Source: Pseudomonas sediminis
Lineage (GTDB): Bacteria; Pseudomonadota; Gammaproteobacteria; Pseudomonadales; Pseudomonadaceae
Assembly (NCBI RefSeq): GCF_039555755.1
Contig: NZ_CP154631.1
Coordinates: 3,162,001-3,226,000 of the forward strand
DNA length: 64,000 bases
Direction of reading: 5' to 3'
A program made the translations under genes and the position numbers. Of this stretch, positions 8,910-18,061 are shown piece by piece. A model generated the notes under the pieces. That model saw nothing but the letters and a program-made list of their open reading frames with translations, was not told the origin of the DNA and ran no database searches. Numbering within the stretch: the first letter of the stretch is position 1; every line of letters begins with the position of its first letter.

Positions 8910-9698
8910 GTGTCTCAGTCCTCCCCTGTATCCGTGGTGTTCGCTGCGCAAAGCGTTGCCGGCCAGGTACGCACGCATAACGAGGATGCTCTGGTCTGCC
9001 GTCCCGATCTGGGGCTGTGGGCGCTGGCCGATGGCATGGGTGGGCACGAGCGTGGCGAGGTGGCCAGTGCCTTGGCGCTGGAGGAGCTGGTGGGCGCCGT
9101 GCAACAGGGCGAGGAGCTATTTGCAGCGGTGCATGCAGCCCACCTGGCTATCGCCGCGGCGGCGCAACCTGTTGCGGGCGGGGCGGGCATGGGCAGTACG
9201 CTGGTTGCCGTGCGCCTGAACGGGGATGAGTTCGAGCTGGCCTGGGTTGGTGACAGCCGCGCCTATCGCATCGGCAGCGAACATATCGAGCAGCTCAGTC
9301 ACGACCACAGCTGGGTTCAGGTCATGGTCGATGCTGGCCAGATGAGCACCGAGGAGGCGCGTGAGCACCCACGCCGTAACGTGATCGTGCAGTGCCTGGG
9401 GCAGGTTGGAGATGCACCTGATGTCGGCCTGCTGCGCGTCCGACTGGAGCCGGACGAATTGCTGCTGCTGTGCAGCGACGGGCTGACCAGCGAGCTGGAC
9501 GACGCTGCCATCCAGCGCTGTTGCGCTGAGGCGGCCACGCTCGAAATGATGGTCGAGCAACTGGTGGGGTTGGCCAATAGCCATGGCGGCAGAGACAATA
9601 TCAGCTGTATCGTCCTGGGCCTTGGCCCGGCTGCCGAACCCCGTGAAGCGTCGCCCCTCGGCCTGCTGCGCAAGTTGTTCAAATCCCTTAAACCCTGA
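8910..9698 (+). CDS. pppA: PP2C-family Ser/Thr phosphatase, PppA/Stp1 type
   Basis: Soluble protein phosphatase of 262 residues that should reverse phosphorylation by the kinase encoded next to it. PP2C metal-binding and core motifs are all present: ALADGMGGHERGEVAS, GMGSTLVAVRL, WVGDSRAYRI, LLCSDGLTSEL and GGRDNISCIVLGL. The start is a GTG at 8910 with AAGGA nine bases upstream. First gene of a three-gene operon with the kinase (start 16 bases after this stop) and an FHA protein. In pseudomonads such trios regulate type VI secretion, but no T6SS structural gene is present in this window. The symbol follows family usage. Confidence 0.9.
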   Translation: MSQSSPVSVVFAAQSVAGQVRTHNEDALVCRPDLGLWALADGMGGHERGEVASALALEELVGAVQQGEELFAAVHAAHLAIAAAAQPVAGGAGMGSTLVAVRLNGDEFELAWVGDSRAYRIGSEHIEQLSHDHSWVQVMVDAGQMSTEEAREHPRRNVIVQCLGQVGDAPDVGLLRVRLEPDELLLLCSDGLTSELDDAAIQRCCAEAATLEMMVEQLVGLANSHGGRDNISCIVLGLGPAAEPREASPLGLLRKLFKSLKP

Positions 9699-9714
9699 GC
9701 GCCAGTCGAGCCGC

Positions 9715-11193
9715 ATGAGCCAGCCCACCATCAGAGTACCCGGTTACAGCATTCACCATCGCCTCGGCAAAGGCGGCATGGCCGAGGTCTATCTGGCTAC
9801 CGAGCAGGCGCTGCAGCGCCAGGTGGCGCTCAAGGTGCTGTTGCATCGCGAGGACGCAGCCTTCACTCAGCGCTTCATCAAGGAAGGCCATACCGTCGCG
9901 TCCCTGCAGCATCCGTCGATCATTACCATTTACCGCATCGACCAACTCGACGATGGCCGCCATTTCCTCGCCATGGAGTACCTGGCAGGCAGCGATCTGG
10001 CTCAGTACAAGGGCCAGACTCTGGAGCCGGCGCGTGCGCTGCGCATCGTCCGGCAGATCGCCAGCGCCCTGGCGCTGGTGCACGACAAGGGCCTGGTGCA
10101 CCGCGACATCAAGCCGGGCAACATCCTGTTTCGTGACGATGGCACCGCCGTGCTCAGCGACTTTGGCGTGGCCAAGGAGCTGCAGCTCGACAGCGAACTG
10201 ACCCAGTCCGGCATTGCCGTCGGCAGCCCGGCCTACAGCAGCCCCGAGCAGGCGCAGTGTCAGGCGCTGGACGCGCGCAGCGACATCTACAGCCTGGGCG
10301 TGATCCTGCTGGAGATGCTCAGCGGGCATAACCCCTTTCGCGGCACTAACTACACCCAGACCCTGATGAATCAATTGCAGCTAGAGGCGCCGCCGCTTCC
10401 GGAGTCGCTGAGCGAGCTGCAATGGCTACTCGACCGCATGCTGGCCAAGGACCCGGAAGATCGCTTCGCCGACTGCCACGTGCTGCTGGCCAGCCTCGAT
10501 GAGCTGCAGGACGCCGATCAGGACCAGACCCGTCTTAGCCCGGGCGTCAGCCTGCCGCCTCGTCCACCCCGGCGGCGCTGGCTGCCCTGGGCCGTGCTCG
10601 GCCTTTTGTTGCTCGGTATGGGCAGCGCGGGCGGCTACTACTGGCAACTGCAGCAGCGCATCGCCGGGCTGCTCGTGCTCGCTGAAACGCGCCTGAGCGA
10701 GGGGCGTCTGCTGACCCCTTCGCAGGACAACGCCGATTATTACTTTCGCCAGGCGCTGGCCCTGGACGAGGACAACGCCCAGGCCAGCGATGGCCTGCAG
10801 CGCGTGCTGCAGGCACGTATCCAGCAGTATCTCGACCTGGCCGAGCAACGCCTCGGCGAGGGCTTGCTGATCCTGCCCGAGGACGACAGTGCGGTGTATT
10901 ACTTTCGCCAGGTGCTTGGCTGGGAGCCGGACAACCTGCTGGCTCTGGCTGGCATCAATCGCGTGGCGCAGCGTTTTATCGAGCAGAGTGAGGCGGCGTA
11001 TGCCCGGCGCGAGTACAACCTGGCGCTTGAGCACATCAAGCAAGGCCTTGAGGCCGAGCCCGACAACGAACGGCTGCTGGCCCTCTATGACAGCCACGAG
11101 CAGCGCGTGCGGCAGGCGGCGAGCAGCCCACGCAGCGCGCAGCCGGCCCAGCAGAACCCGATCAAGCGCTTGCTGAACAATCTATTCGACTGA
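9715..11193 (+). CDS. ppkA: Transmembrane Ser/Thr protein kinase, PpkA/Stk1 type
   Basis: Eukaryotic-like Ser/Thr kinase of 492 residues. The kinase domain (about residues 10-270) has the glycine loop LGKGGMAEVYLA, catalytic lysine in VALKVLLH, HRD loop GLVHRDIKPGNILF, DFG in LSDFGVAKE and DIYSLGVILLEMLSG, so it looks active. A single membrane helix follows a basic PPRPPRRRWLP segment, and the C-terminal part contains two near-identical units (AETRLSEGRLL...YYFRQALALDEDNAQA and AEQRLGEGLLI...YYFRQVLGWEPDNLLA) resembling TPR repeats. Translation starts at the ATG at 9715; the frame upstream overlaps the phosphatase. Its product probably phosphorylates the FHA-partner system encoded downstream. 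Confidence 0.92.
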   Translation: MSQPTIRVPGYSIHHRLGKGGMAEVYLATEQALQRQVALKVLLHREDAAFTQRFIKEGHTVASLQHPSIITIYRIDQLDDGRHFLAMEYLAGSDLAQYKGQTLEPARALRIVRQIASALALVHDKGLVHRDIKPGNILFRDDGTAVLSDFGVAKELQLDSELTQSGIAVGSPAYSSPEQAQCQALDARSDIYSLGVILLEMLSGHNPFRGTNYTQTLMNQLQLEAPPLPESLSELQWLLDRMLAKDPEDRFADCHVLLASLDELQDADQDQTRLSPGVSLPPRPPRRRWLPWAVLGLLLLGMGSAGGYYWQLQQRIAGLLVLAETRLSEGRLLTPSQDNADYYFRQALALDEDNAQASDGLQRVLQARIQQYLDLAEQRLGEGLLILPEDDSAVYYFRQVLGWEPDNLLALAGINRVAQRFIEQSEAAYARREYNLALEHIKQGLEAEPDNERLLALYDSHEQRVRQAASSPRSAQPAQQNPIKRLLNNLFD

Positions 11194-11208
11194 CCCGAGG
11201 CGACCACG

Positions 11209-12117
11209 ATGCTCAGACTGCAGTTCCTGGATAACCGCCAAGCGCCGGTCTGGCTGACCGACGAACGCCTGACCATCGGTCAGGACAGCCGTAACCAACT
11301 GGTGCTTGGCGATGCCGGAATCGCCAGCTTCCACGCCGAGATCCGCCAGGATCACGGCTACTACTACCTGAGCGATGCCGGTCAGGGCGCCACCTGGGTC
11401 AACGACCAGCGCGTCGGTACACGCTTTCAGTTGCGCGACGGTGATCGCCTGCGCCTGGGCGTCGTCGAACTGCAGCTGGTCGACCCGGCGAAAAGTGCGG
11501 CCAGACCCGAGGCTGCCGCGCCGCGCTGGTTTCTGCAGGTGATTCAAGGCGAACACCAGGGGCGCAAGTTTCATGTCCACGGCTCGATGACCTTCGGCCG
11601 TTCGAGCAAGTGTGAGCTGTGCTTCAGCGATCTGGAACTGTCGCGCCGGCATTGCGAGTTCTTTCTCAAGGACGACGTGCTGGAGATCAAGGACCTCGCC
11701 TCGGCCAACGGTGTGCTGGTCAACCAGCAGAGGGTCAGGACCGCCGTGCTGCAACCGGGTGATCAATTGAAGATGGGCACGGTGACGCTATTGGTGATCG
11801 GGCCGAAGGTGAACGTGAGTGATGCGCCCGACGAGGATGCCACCCAGTTCATGCGCGTGGCGGACCTACCGCCAGCTTTGGCTGCCAAGGCAGCTGGCGG
11901 CGGCGCTACGCAGATCGCCCCGGTGCCGCAGGTAGTAGTGCGTGCCAGCGCCAAGGCAGCGCCGGCGGCGGCCAGTCCGCTGCGTGTGGCTCAGGCCAAG
12001 CCGGCCCCCCTTGCCGCGCCACCTGCGGCCAGTGCGGGCAAGCTGTGGCTGGGTGGGATCGTACTGCTGCTGATCGGCGTAGGCCTCGGTGCTGTCGCCA
12101 TGCGGCTATTGGGCTGA
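11209..12117 (+). CDS. Double FHA-domain membrane-anchored protein
   Basis: Protein of 302 residues with two forkhead-associated domains, which bind phosphothreonine: one in about residues 1-90 (LTIGQDSRNQLVLGDAGIAS) and one in about residues 115-195 (MTFGRSSKCELCFSDLELSRRH, then LASANGVLVNQQRV). A long Ala/Pro-rich linker leads to a C-terminal membrane helix (LWLGGIVLLLIGVGLGAVAM). The start is 15 bases after the kinase stop, so the three genes form an operon. I infer that it reads the kinase's phosphorylation at the membrane. Confidence 0.9.
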   Translation: MLRLQFLDNRQAPVWLTDERLTIGQDSRNQLVLGDAGIASFHAEIRQDHGYYYLSDAGQGATWVNDQRVGTRFQLRDGDRLRLGVVELQLVDPAKSAARPEAAAPRWFLQVIQGEHQGRKFHVHGSMTFGRSSKCELCFSDLELSRRHCEFFLKDDVLEIKDLASANGVLVNQQRVRTAVLQPGDQLKMGTVTLLVIGPKVNVSDAPDEDATQFMRVADLPPALAAKAAGGGATQIAPVPQVVVRASAKAAPAAASPLRVAQAKPAPLAAPPAASAGKLWLGGIVLLLIGVGLGAVAMRLLG

Positions 12118-12148
12118 GGCGGGGCGCGTCACCCGATAGAACCGGCAT

Positions 12149-12207
12149 GGCGGGTTGCACCCGCCTTACGGGGTAGCGCTCGTGTCGTAGGGCGGGGGTA
12201 CCCCGCC
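12149..12207. repeat. Two GC-rich hairpins after the FHA operon
   Basis: GGCGGGT-TGC-ACCCGCC at 12149-12165 and GGCGGGG-GTA-CCCCGCC at 12191-12207, two perfect 7-base-arm hairpins about 40 bases apart in the gap after the kinase operon. They could end transcription of the operon or be members of a dispersed extragenic repeat; no T run follows either. Confidence 0.6.
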
Positions 12208-12260
12208 GTTGTGGTCCCGGTGGGTTGGTGCGCACCGAATGCCTCGAAACACGCTGAATC

Positions 12261-12590
12261 TCAGGCCGGCGTCAGGCGTCGCCGCTCCGCACGGATCTCC
12301 GGCAAATCGCTGCGGCGCAGGTAGACGCGCAGCGGCTCACCGAGATTCACTCGATCATCGATGCGTTGCTCCTGCAGCCAGGCTAGGCGTTGGCGATCCA
12401 GGCGCATCAGTTCGCCCTCGTCAGCGTGCCAGACGTATTCGCAGGTAGGCGTGATGGTTTCGGCCGGTACGTCGAGACCGAAGCTGTCTTCGGAGAATCG
12501 CAGCAGGTACTGCTCGGTCTTGGCGTTGAAGCCGACGAAACCCTGCAACTGGTCGGCGGCCTCGCAGATTTGGGCGGACGTGATACTCAT
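12261..12590 (-). CDS. Conserved hypothetical protein
   Basis: Predicted soluble protein of 109 residues starting MSITSAQICEAADQLQGFVG. It is acidic in the N-terminal half and basic at the C-terminus (AERRRLTPA). No signal peptide, membrane helix or recognisable motif is visible. It lies between the FHA operon and the NUDIX gene on the opposite strand to the former. I do not recognise the family and give no function. Confidence 0.6.
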   Translation of the reverse strand: MSITSAQICEAADQLQGFVGFNAKTEQYLLRFSEDSFGLDVPAETITPTCEYVWHADEGELMRLDRQRLAWLQEQRIDDRVNLGEPLRVYLRRSDLPEIRAERRRLTPA

Positions 12591-12731
12591 GGCAAACCTC
12601 GTTTCCTGTGGGGTTTGCAGGCAAGGCGAATGGTTTTGTTTATCGGCGCAGCCTAATCGCTGGTGTTGTCACCCGCGTTGTCGTGGATCAAGAAACTACC
12701 GCGAGCGGTTTTGATGCCGCGAGCAACGCTC

Positions 12732-13139
12732 TTACACTGACGGCAGCCGTTTCAGGGCCGGCAGCACCTGATCGCGCAGCAGAGGCGCCAGGTCGTCAGG
12801 AAGGGGCAGGGAAGTATCGAGCCAGCGCAGTTCCTCCAGCTCGGCGGCGGGCTGAACGGCATGGGGGAGGGCGGCGCGAAAGATGTCTGCCTGCACCCAG
12901 GTATCGGCTTCGTTGGCGGCGGGCGCCTGGAACTGACCGAGTGGTTGCAGTGCGCCGGCCTGTAGTTGCAGCTCCAACTCTTCGAGCAGCTCACGCTGAA
13001 GCGCAGACAGCGCATCTTCGCCCGGTTCGCGTTTACCGCCAGGCAGCATGAAGAATCGGGTGTTGCGCTTGCGCACGAGCAGCAGGCGGCCTTGTTCGTC
13101 GAACAGGCAGGCGGCGGCAATGTGCAGGGTGGTTGGCAT
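12732..13139 (-). CDS. NUDIX hydrolase
   Basis: A 135-residue pyrophosphohydrolase of the NUDIX superfamily, which cleaves nucleoside-diphosphate-linked substrates. The Nudix box is seen as GGKREPGEDALSALQRELLE followed by ELEL, matching Gx5Ex7REUxEE; the usual final glycine is replaced. RLLLVRKRNTRFFMLPGG precedes it. The ATG at 13139 (MPTTLHIAAACLFDEQ) gives the typical length; an upstream in-frame ATG at 13181 would run into the end of the yebC-like gene. Same strand and close spacing to that gene suggest co-transcription. Substrate unknown. Confidence 0.85.
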   Translation of the reverse strand: MPTTLHIAAACLFDEQGRLLLVRKRNTRFFMLPGGKREPGEDALSALQRELLEELELQLQAGALQPLGQFQAPAANEADTWVQADIFRAALPHAVQPAAELEELRWLDTSLPLPDDLAPLLRDQVLPALKRLPSV

Positions 13140-13180
13140 GGGAGCAGCGTTGGGCGCCCAATTCGGGCGCCCAGCGAACA

Positions 13181-13882
13181 TCAGCCAGCGAGGCCGACAT
13201 AGACGTTCTGCACGTCGTCATGGCCGTCGATGGCTTCGAGGAAGGCTTCGACTTCTTCCATCTGCTCCGACGTCAGACTGCTTACCGGGTTCTTCGGGCG
13301 GTAGCCGAGCTTGGCCGAGTTGACGGTGAAACCCTGTTCCGGCAGTGCCTTGCACACGGCGTCGAGGTCGGTCGGGTCGGTGATGAACAGGGTCGAGCCC
13401 TCGTCATCGGGCACGAAGTCCTGGGCGCCGGCTTCGATGGCCGCCAGTTCCGGGTCAGCGCCTTCTTCGGTAGTGGCTTCGATCAGGCCAACGTGGTCGA
13501 AGTCCCAGCTGACCGAGCCGGAAGCGCCGAGCTGGCCCTTGCGGAACAGCACGCGAATCTCGGCGACGGTGCGGTTGACGTTATCGGTCAGGCACTCGAC
13601 GATCACCGGCACCTGGTGCGGGGCGAAGCCTTCGTACAGGGTGCGCTCGTAGTTGATCACTTCACCGGACAGGCCGGCGCCTTTCTTGATGGCGCGCTCC
13701 AGGGTGTCCTTGGGCATCGAGGCTTTCTTGGCCTGATGCACGGCCAGGCGCAGCTTGGGGTTCATGTCCGGGTCGGCGCCGTTGCGCGCGGCGATCATGA
13801 TTTCCTTCACCAGCTTGCCGAAGATCTTGCCTCGGGCATTGGCGGCGGCTTCTTTGGGTTTGGCTTTCCACTGGGCGCCCAT
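13181..13882 (-). CDS. YebC/PmpR-family protein
   Basis: A 233-residue member of the YebC family (DNA-binding regulators; some members aid translation of proline stretches). The start [20 protein letters not shown] is a clear family N-terminus, followed by [33 protein letters not shown] and [19 protein letters not shown]. Length matches the family. The 5' frame extends to 13987, but translation from 13882 gives the normal N-terminus. Pseudomonads usually carry more than one paralogue, so I do not assign the symbol yebC or pmpR. Confidence 0.92.
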   Translation of the reverse strand: MGAQWKAKPKEAAANARGKIFGKLVKEIMIAARNGADPDMNPKLRLAVHQAKKASMPKDTLERAIKKGAGLSGEVINYERTLYEGFAPHQVPVIVECLTDNVNRTVAEIRVLFRKGQLGASGSVSWDFDHVGLIEATTEEGADPELAAIEAGAQDFVPDDEGSTLFITDPTDLDAVCKALPEQGFTVNSAKLGYRPKNPVSSLTSEQMEEVEAFLEAIDGHDDVQNVYVGLAG

Positions 13883-14002
13883 CTGGGGTCTCCTGGCCGA
13901 TAGGTGAGACGGCGTCGCGCGAATCTGGGCGTGACGATCGGATAGGCTGCGGATTCTAGTGCCTTGCGCGGTTGTCGGCACCTGCAATTTCAGTCGGCGG
14001 AC

Positions 14003-14737
14003 TCAGAGGTAGCGCCAGATCAACTGCACGCCCGCCAGCAGAATGCCCAACCGGGCGATGCGGTAGAACCACAGGTGGTTGACCCGCGATTGCAGCCACA
14101 GGCCGCTCCAAACGCCTAGTGGCACGATGGGCGCGAGCATCAGACTGAGCAGCAGGTTTTCCTGGGTGAACTGACCCAGCGCGGCGTAGGGAAACAGCTT
14201 CGCTGCGTTGGTCAGCAGGAAGAACAGGTTGATGGTGGCGACGAAACGCACCTTGTCCAGTTGCTGCGGCAGCAGGTGCATCATCACCGGCGGGCCACCG
14301 GCGTGGGCGACGAAACTGGTGAAGCCGGCCAGGCTCGACAGCAGTGTGCCGCGTCCTTTATGCAGCGGGCGGGGTGCCTGGTTGCCAACTACCAGGCCGA
14401 GCCCGACGAAGATAATGGCGATGGCGCCGATCAGCAGGCCGATGGCGCGCTCGTCGAACAAACCGAAAGTCATCGAGCCGATGGCGATGCCGATGACCGC
14501 GCCCGGCAGCATGACCTTGAGATTGGCCGTATCCCACTTGCCCCAGTAGGCCTTGAGGCCCACCACATCGGCCAGGCAGAGAATTGGCAACATCACCGCC
14601 ACCGCCTGTTTCGGCGACGTGGCCAGTGCCAGCAACGGCACGGCGATGCCGCCCAGAGCGCCGCCGAAGCCACCCTTGGACAGCCCGGTGAGAAACACTG
14701 CAGGCAAGGCGAACAGAAGGAAATCTTGCAGAGTCAT
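14003..14737 (-). CDS. TSUP-family (TauE/SafE) membrane transporter
   Basis: Membrane protein of 244 residues with about eight hydrophobic helices. The N-terminal half contains the family-typical LSKGGFGGALGGIAVPLLAL, and the second half has a related repeat around TSFVAHAGGPPVMMHLLPQ. TSUP proteins export or import sulfite, organosulfonates or small acids; nothing in the sequence or neighbours fixes the substrate. It stands alone on the minus strand, divergent from the DMT transporter gene. Confidence 0.87.
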   Translation of the reverse strand: MTLQDFLLFALPAVFLTGLSKGGFGGALGGIAVPLLALATSPKQAVAVMLPILCLADVVGLKAYWGKWDTANLKVMLPGAVIGIAIGSMTFGLFDERAIGLLIGAIAIIFVGLGLVVGNQAPRPLHKGRGTLLSSLAGFTSFVAHAGGPPVMMHLLPQQLDKVRFVATINLFFLLTNAAKLFPYAALGQFTQENLLLSLMLAPIVPLGVWSGLWLQSRVNHLWFYRIARLGILLAGVQLIWRYL

Positions 14738-14876
14738 GGGTTTGGCGTACCACTACAGAAGCGCACAGGTTAGCAGCCGGCAGTGGCTGTGTGGCTTTTT
14801 TCCTCGGCCTCTGTGTCTGTCTGCTGCGGGGTGAGGCTGTTCTAATGCCGGCTCACTCAACTCGAGGTTTGTGCTC

Positions 14877-15770
14877 ATGACCCCCAAGGATCTGCTGCTG
14901 GCGCTGCTGGTGATCGTCGTCTGGGGGCTGAACTTCGTGGTCATCAAGGTCGGCCTGCACGGCATGCCGCCGATGCTGATGGGCGCCCTGCGTTTCATGC
15001 TCGCGGCGTTTCCGGCGATTCTCTTCGTGCGTCGGCCGCAGGTGCCCCTACGCTGGATGCTGGCCTACGGCATGACCATTTCCCTGGGGCAGTTCGCCTT
15101 TCTCTTCTACGCCATGTATGTCGGCATGCCGGCCGGCCTGGCGTCGCTGGTGCTGCAGTCGCAGGCGTTCTTCACTCTGTTTTTCGCCGCGCTGTTTCTC
15201 GGCGAGCGGCTGCGCGGCAGCAACCTGTTCGGCCTGCTGGTGGCGGCCAGCGGCCTGGTGTTGATCGGTCTGCAGGGCGGGCAGGCGATGACCCTGGCCG
15301 GCTTTGCCCTGACCATCGCCGCTGCCTCGATGTGGGCGCTGGGCAACGTGGTCACACGCAAGCTGGGCAAGGTCAATCTGGTCGGCCTGGTGGTCTGGGG
15401 CAGCCTGATCCCGCCGCTGCCGTTTCTGGCGTTATCGCTGTGGCTGGAAGGCCCGGAACTGATCAGCCAGTCGCTGCGTAGTCTCAGCCTGGACTCGCTG
15501 CTGGTACTGGCTTACCTGGCATTCGGTGCCACCATTCTCGGTTACGGGCTCTGGAGTCGTCTGCTGTCGCGTTACCCGGCCAGCCAGGTGGCACCGTTCT
15601 CGCTGCTGGTGCCGGTGGTGGGTATCAGCTCCTCGGCGCTGTTGCTCGATGAGCGCCTCGGCAGCTTGCAGATGGTCGGTGCGGCGCTGGTGATGGCCGG
15701 GCTGCTGATCAACGTGTGGGGCGGACGCTTGCTAGATAGCTGGCGGCAGCGCGAGCCGACGCTACCGTAG
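14877..15770 (+). CDS. EamA/DMT-family exporter
   Basis: A 297-residue drug/metabolite transporter with ten predicted helices in two EamA halves. WGLNFVVIKVGLHGMPPMLM marks the first half and LGNVVTRKLGKVNLVGLVVW the junction to the second. Members export amino acids, purines or drugs. Two start codons are possible, GTG at 14871 and ATG at 14877; GAGG at 14863 is better spaced for the ATG. Substrate unknown. Confidence 0.87.
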   Translation: MTPKDLLLALLVIVVWGLNFVVIKVGLHGMPPMLMGALRFMLAAFPAILFVRRPQVPLRWMLAYGMTISLGQFAFLFYAMYVGMPAGLASLVLQSQAFFTLFFAALFLGERLRGSNLFGLLVAASGLVLIGLQGGQAMTLAGFALTIAAASMWALGNVVTRKLGKVNLVGLVVWGSLIPPLPFLALSLWLEGPELISQSLRSLSLDSLLVLAYLAFGATILGYGLWSRLLSRYPASQVAPFSLLVPVVGISSSALLLDERLGSLQMVGAALVMAGLLINVWGGRLLDSWRQREPTLP

Positions 15771-15806
15771 TCTACGCTGCGCGCCTGGCCTGAATGCCTG
15801 AACTCT

Positions 15807-15823
15807 GGTGCGCACGGCGCACC
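15807..15823. terminator. Hairpin between convergent genes
   Basis: GGTGCGC-ACG-GCGCACC, a perfect 7-base-arm hairpin between the DMT gene and the convergent DUF1003 gene, similar to hairpins at 5308 and 12149. Terminator or extragenic repeat; no T run. Confidence 0.5.
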
Positions 15824-15851
15824 CTACGGTGCAAACGCGGCCCGCGTCGGC

Positions 15852-16391
15852 TCAGTCTTGCGGGCGTTTTTCCGGCAGGCGCTCGAGAATCTGGTCCAGA
15901 CGCTGCTGGATGCGTTGGTCGATCTTCTCGTGCAGGCGCATGATTTCCAACTCGGCGCGCAGGTTCACTTCGAAGTCCAGGCTCGCGGCCAGGCGATCCT
16001 TCGCCGCCTGGCGGTTCTGGCTCATCATGATGATCGGCGCCTGGACGGCGGCCAGGGTCGACAGCATCAGGTTGAGGAAAATGTAAGGGTAGGGGTCGAA
16101 GGCCATGCCGAAGTGCGACAGCACGTCGGTGTTGAGCAGCATCCAGCCGAGCATGGTCAGTGAAAAACAGATGATGAAGGTCCATGAGCCGCCGACCGAT
16201 GCGACCCTGTCGGAAAGCCTCTCGCCGAAAGATGATTGTTCATCCGACGCGTCGGCAGCATCGCGGCTGATGGGGCGACGCTGGCGAATCTGTTCGAGCA
16301 CATGGCTTTCTTCCGGCTCGAGTTCGTGGGGGGCTTTGCCGAGCAGGGTCTGGGCGAGTTTTTGCAGCGGGTGCGAGGTGTCGTTGCTCAT
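15852..16391 (-). CDS. DUF1003-family membrane protein
   Basis: A 179-residue protein with two central membrane helices (TFIICFSLTMLGWMLL and an interrupted second one around PYIFLNLMLSTLAAVQAPII) followed by MMSQNRQAAKDRLAASLDFE and a C-terminal amphipathic helix rich in Glu/Arg. This pattern, including the conserved PxIxMSQNRQ stretch, is that of DUF1003 proteins, whose role is not established. The soluble N-terminal 75 residues are charged. Confidence 0.87.
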   Translation of the reverse strand: MSNDTSHPLQKLAQTLLGKAPHELEPEESHVLEQIRQRRPISRDAADASDEQSSFGERLSDRVASVGGSWTFIICFSLTMLGWMLLNTDVLSHFGMAFDPYPYIFLNLMLSTLAAVQAPIIMMSQNRQAAKDRLAASLDFEVNLRAELEIMRLHEKIDQRIQQRLDQILERLPEKRPQD

Positions 16392-16450
16392 CGTGACTGC
16401 TCATTTATGGCTGACAGTAGCAGGGATGCTGAATCGCTCCGGCCGACTTG

Positions 16451-17980
16451 TCACCTGTCCACTGCATCCTGGCGTGCTGCACTTTCCAGGCGGTTGCGAC
16501 CATTGGCCTTGGCCCGATACAGCGCCTGGTCCGCTGCGTCGATCAGGCTCAGAGCGCTTGTGGCGCTGTCCTGGGTGCCGGGGCTCAGGCTGGCCAGGCC
16601 GATGCTCACTGTAATTCTCTGGAATGGACTGTTCTCATGCGGCAGTGCGCTGTGCTCCAGGTTTGTCATGAACGCGAGAGCGATGGCTTCGGCGCCCTCG
16701 CTACTGGTGTTCGGCAGAATCACGGCCAGTTCTTCGCCGCCGTAGCGTGCCGCCAGGTCGCCGGGGCGACGCATGCAGCGCTGGAGCAGGTCGGCGACGC
16801 TGCGCAGGCATTCGTCACCCGCCAGGTGGCCGTAGTGATCGTTGTAGCGCTTGAACAGGTCGATATCGAGCAGCATCAGGGTAAGGTCTGAACCCTGGCG
16901 CTGCGCACGGCGAATTTCCACTTCCAGCGTCTGGTCGAAGCTGCGACGGTTGGCCAGGCCGGTCAGGGCGTCCTGCGAAGCCAGTATTTCCAGGCGGGCA
17001 TTGGCGTCGAGCAGTTCTTCCCGGGCGCTGAGCAGTTGGCGCTCGGCGCGCGAGCGACGGTGCATGTCGACAAGTAGCCGCAGGCCGATGATAGCGACGG
17101 CGAGCAGCAGGATCAGAACCACCGTGGCGAACAGTCGTGCATCACGGCGCCAGGCCGTTAGTGCCTCATCGCGACCCAGCGCCACCACAGTGATCAGGGG
17201 GAGGTTGCTGTTATGGCGGAACGCGTACAGGCGCTCGATGCCATCGATGCGGGAGACCTGTGTGGTCGTGGCCTGTTGCCGTTCGCGTAATGTCTGAAAG
17301 ATCGGCGAGCTCGACCAATCCAGCCCCACATCCTGTTCACGGAAGGGCTGGCGAAACAGCAGGGTGCCATCGCTGGCTGAGAGGCTCATCGTGCCTTGCT
17401 GGCCCAGATCGAGGCTGCCGAACAGCTGGAGGAAATGCTTCACGCTCAACGTGATGGCCACCACGCCGGAGAAATTGCCGTCGGTATCGTTCAGGCGCCG
17501 GCTGACGGTGAATACCCACTCGTGCGCCAGGCGGCTCTTGATGGTCGGGCCGATGAACGTCTCGGGCGAGGGATTGTCGCGATGATGGATGAAGAACGCA
17601 CGATCGGCGGCGTTCGGGCGCGCATTGATATCGCCCCGCGATACCAGCAGGCGGTCACCCTTGGCGTTGTAGATGATGATGGTGCTGGCCAGCTTGAGCA
17701 CCCGGCTCTGTTCCTGCACGACCTGCTGCAGGCGATCGAGATGTGCCCGACCCTTGCCTTCGTGCTCCAGGCGTTCTGCCAGCTCCACCAATACCAGCTC
17801 GGATTGGCGAATCACCCCTTCGCTGTAATTGTCCAGGGCACGCGCCAGGTTGAGATTGGCCACGTTCAGATCATGCAGGGCACGCTCGCGGGAAAACCAG
17901 ATCTGCCAGGCCGTCAGCAATGCCAGCGACAGGCATATGAATACCAGCAGGATGAAGGTGAGGCGGGTACCGCGTTTCAT
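16451..17980 (-). CDS. Diguanylate cyclase with periplasmic Cache-type sensor
   Basis: Membrane protein of 509 residues: N-terminal helix (LTFILLVFICLSLALLTAW), a periplasmic sensor of about 260 residues of the double-Cache type (RADRAFFIHHRD-like region and TFIGPTIKSR), a second membrane helix (LFATVVLILLLAVAIIGLRL) and a cytosolic GGDEF domain. The active site reads RYGGEELAVIL, with Leu in place of the final Phe, a tolerated variant in many active enzymes; DALTGLANRRSFDQ and LLDIDLFKRYNDHYGH are intact. It probably produces c-di-GMP in response to a small extracellular ligand. Confidence 0.92.
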   Translation of the reverse strand: MKRGTRLTFILLVFICLSLALLTAWQIWFSRERALHDLNVANLNLARALDNYSEGVIRQSELVLVELAERLEHEGKGRAHLDRLQQVVQEQSRVLKLASTIIIYNAKGDRLLVSRGDINARPNAADRAFFIHHRDNPSPETFIGPTIKSRLAHEWVFTVSRRLNDTDGNFSGVVAITLSVKHFLQLFGSLDLGQQGTMSLSASDGTLLFRQPFREQDVGLDWSSSPIFQTLRERQQATTTQVSRIDGIERLYAFRHNSNLPLITVVALGRDEALTAWRRDARLFATVVLILLLAVAIIGLRLLVDMHRRSRAERQLLSAREELLDANARLEILASQDALTGLANRRSFDQTLEVEIRRAQRQGSDLTLMLLDIDLFKRYNDHYGHLAGDECLRSVADLLQRCMRRPGDLAARYGGEELAVILPNTSSEGAEAIALAFMTNLEHSALPHENSPFQRITVSIGLASLSPGTQDSATSALSLIDAADQALYRAKANGRNRLESAARQDAVDR

Positions 17981-18061
17981 AAAGCCAGAGCCCTGCCGTG
18001 GGACTGAACAGCGTGGGCAACGGAAAAACCACCGGCGGGTGGCTTTTCCATTGCGAGAGAA

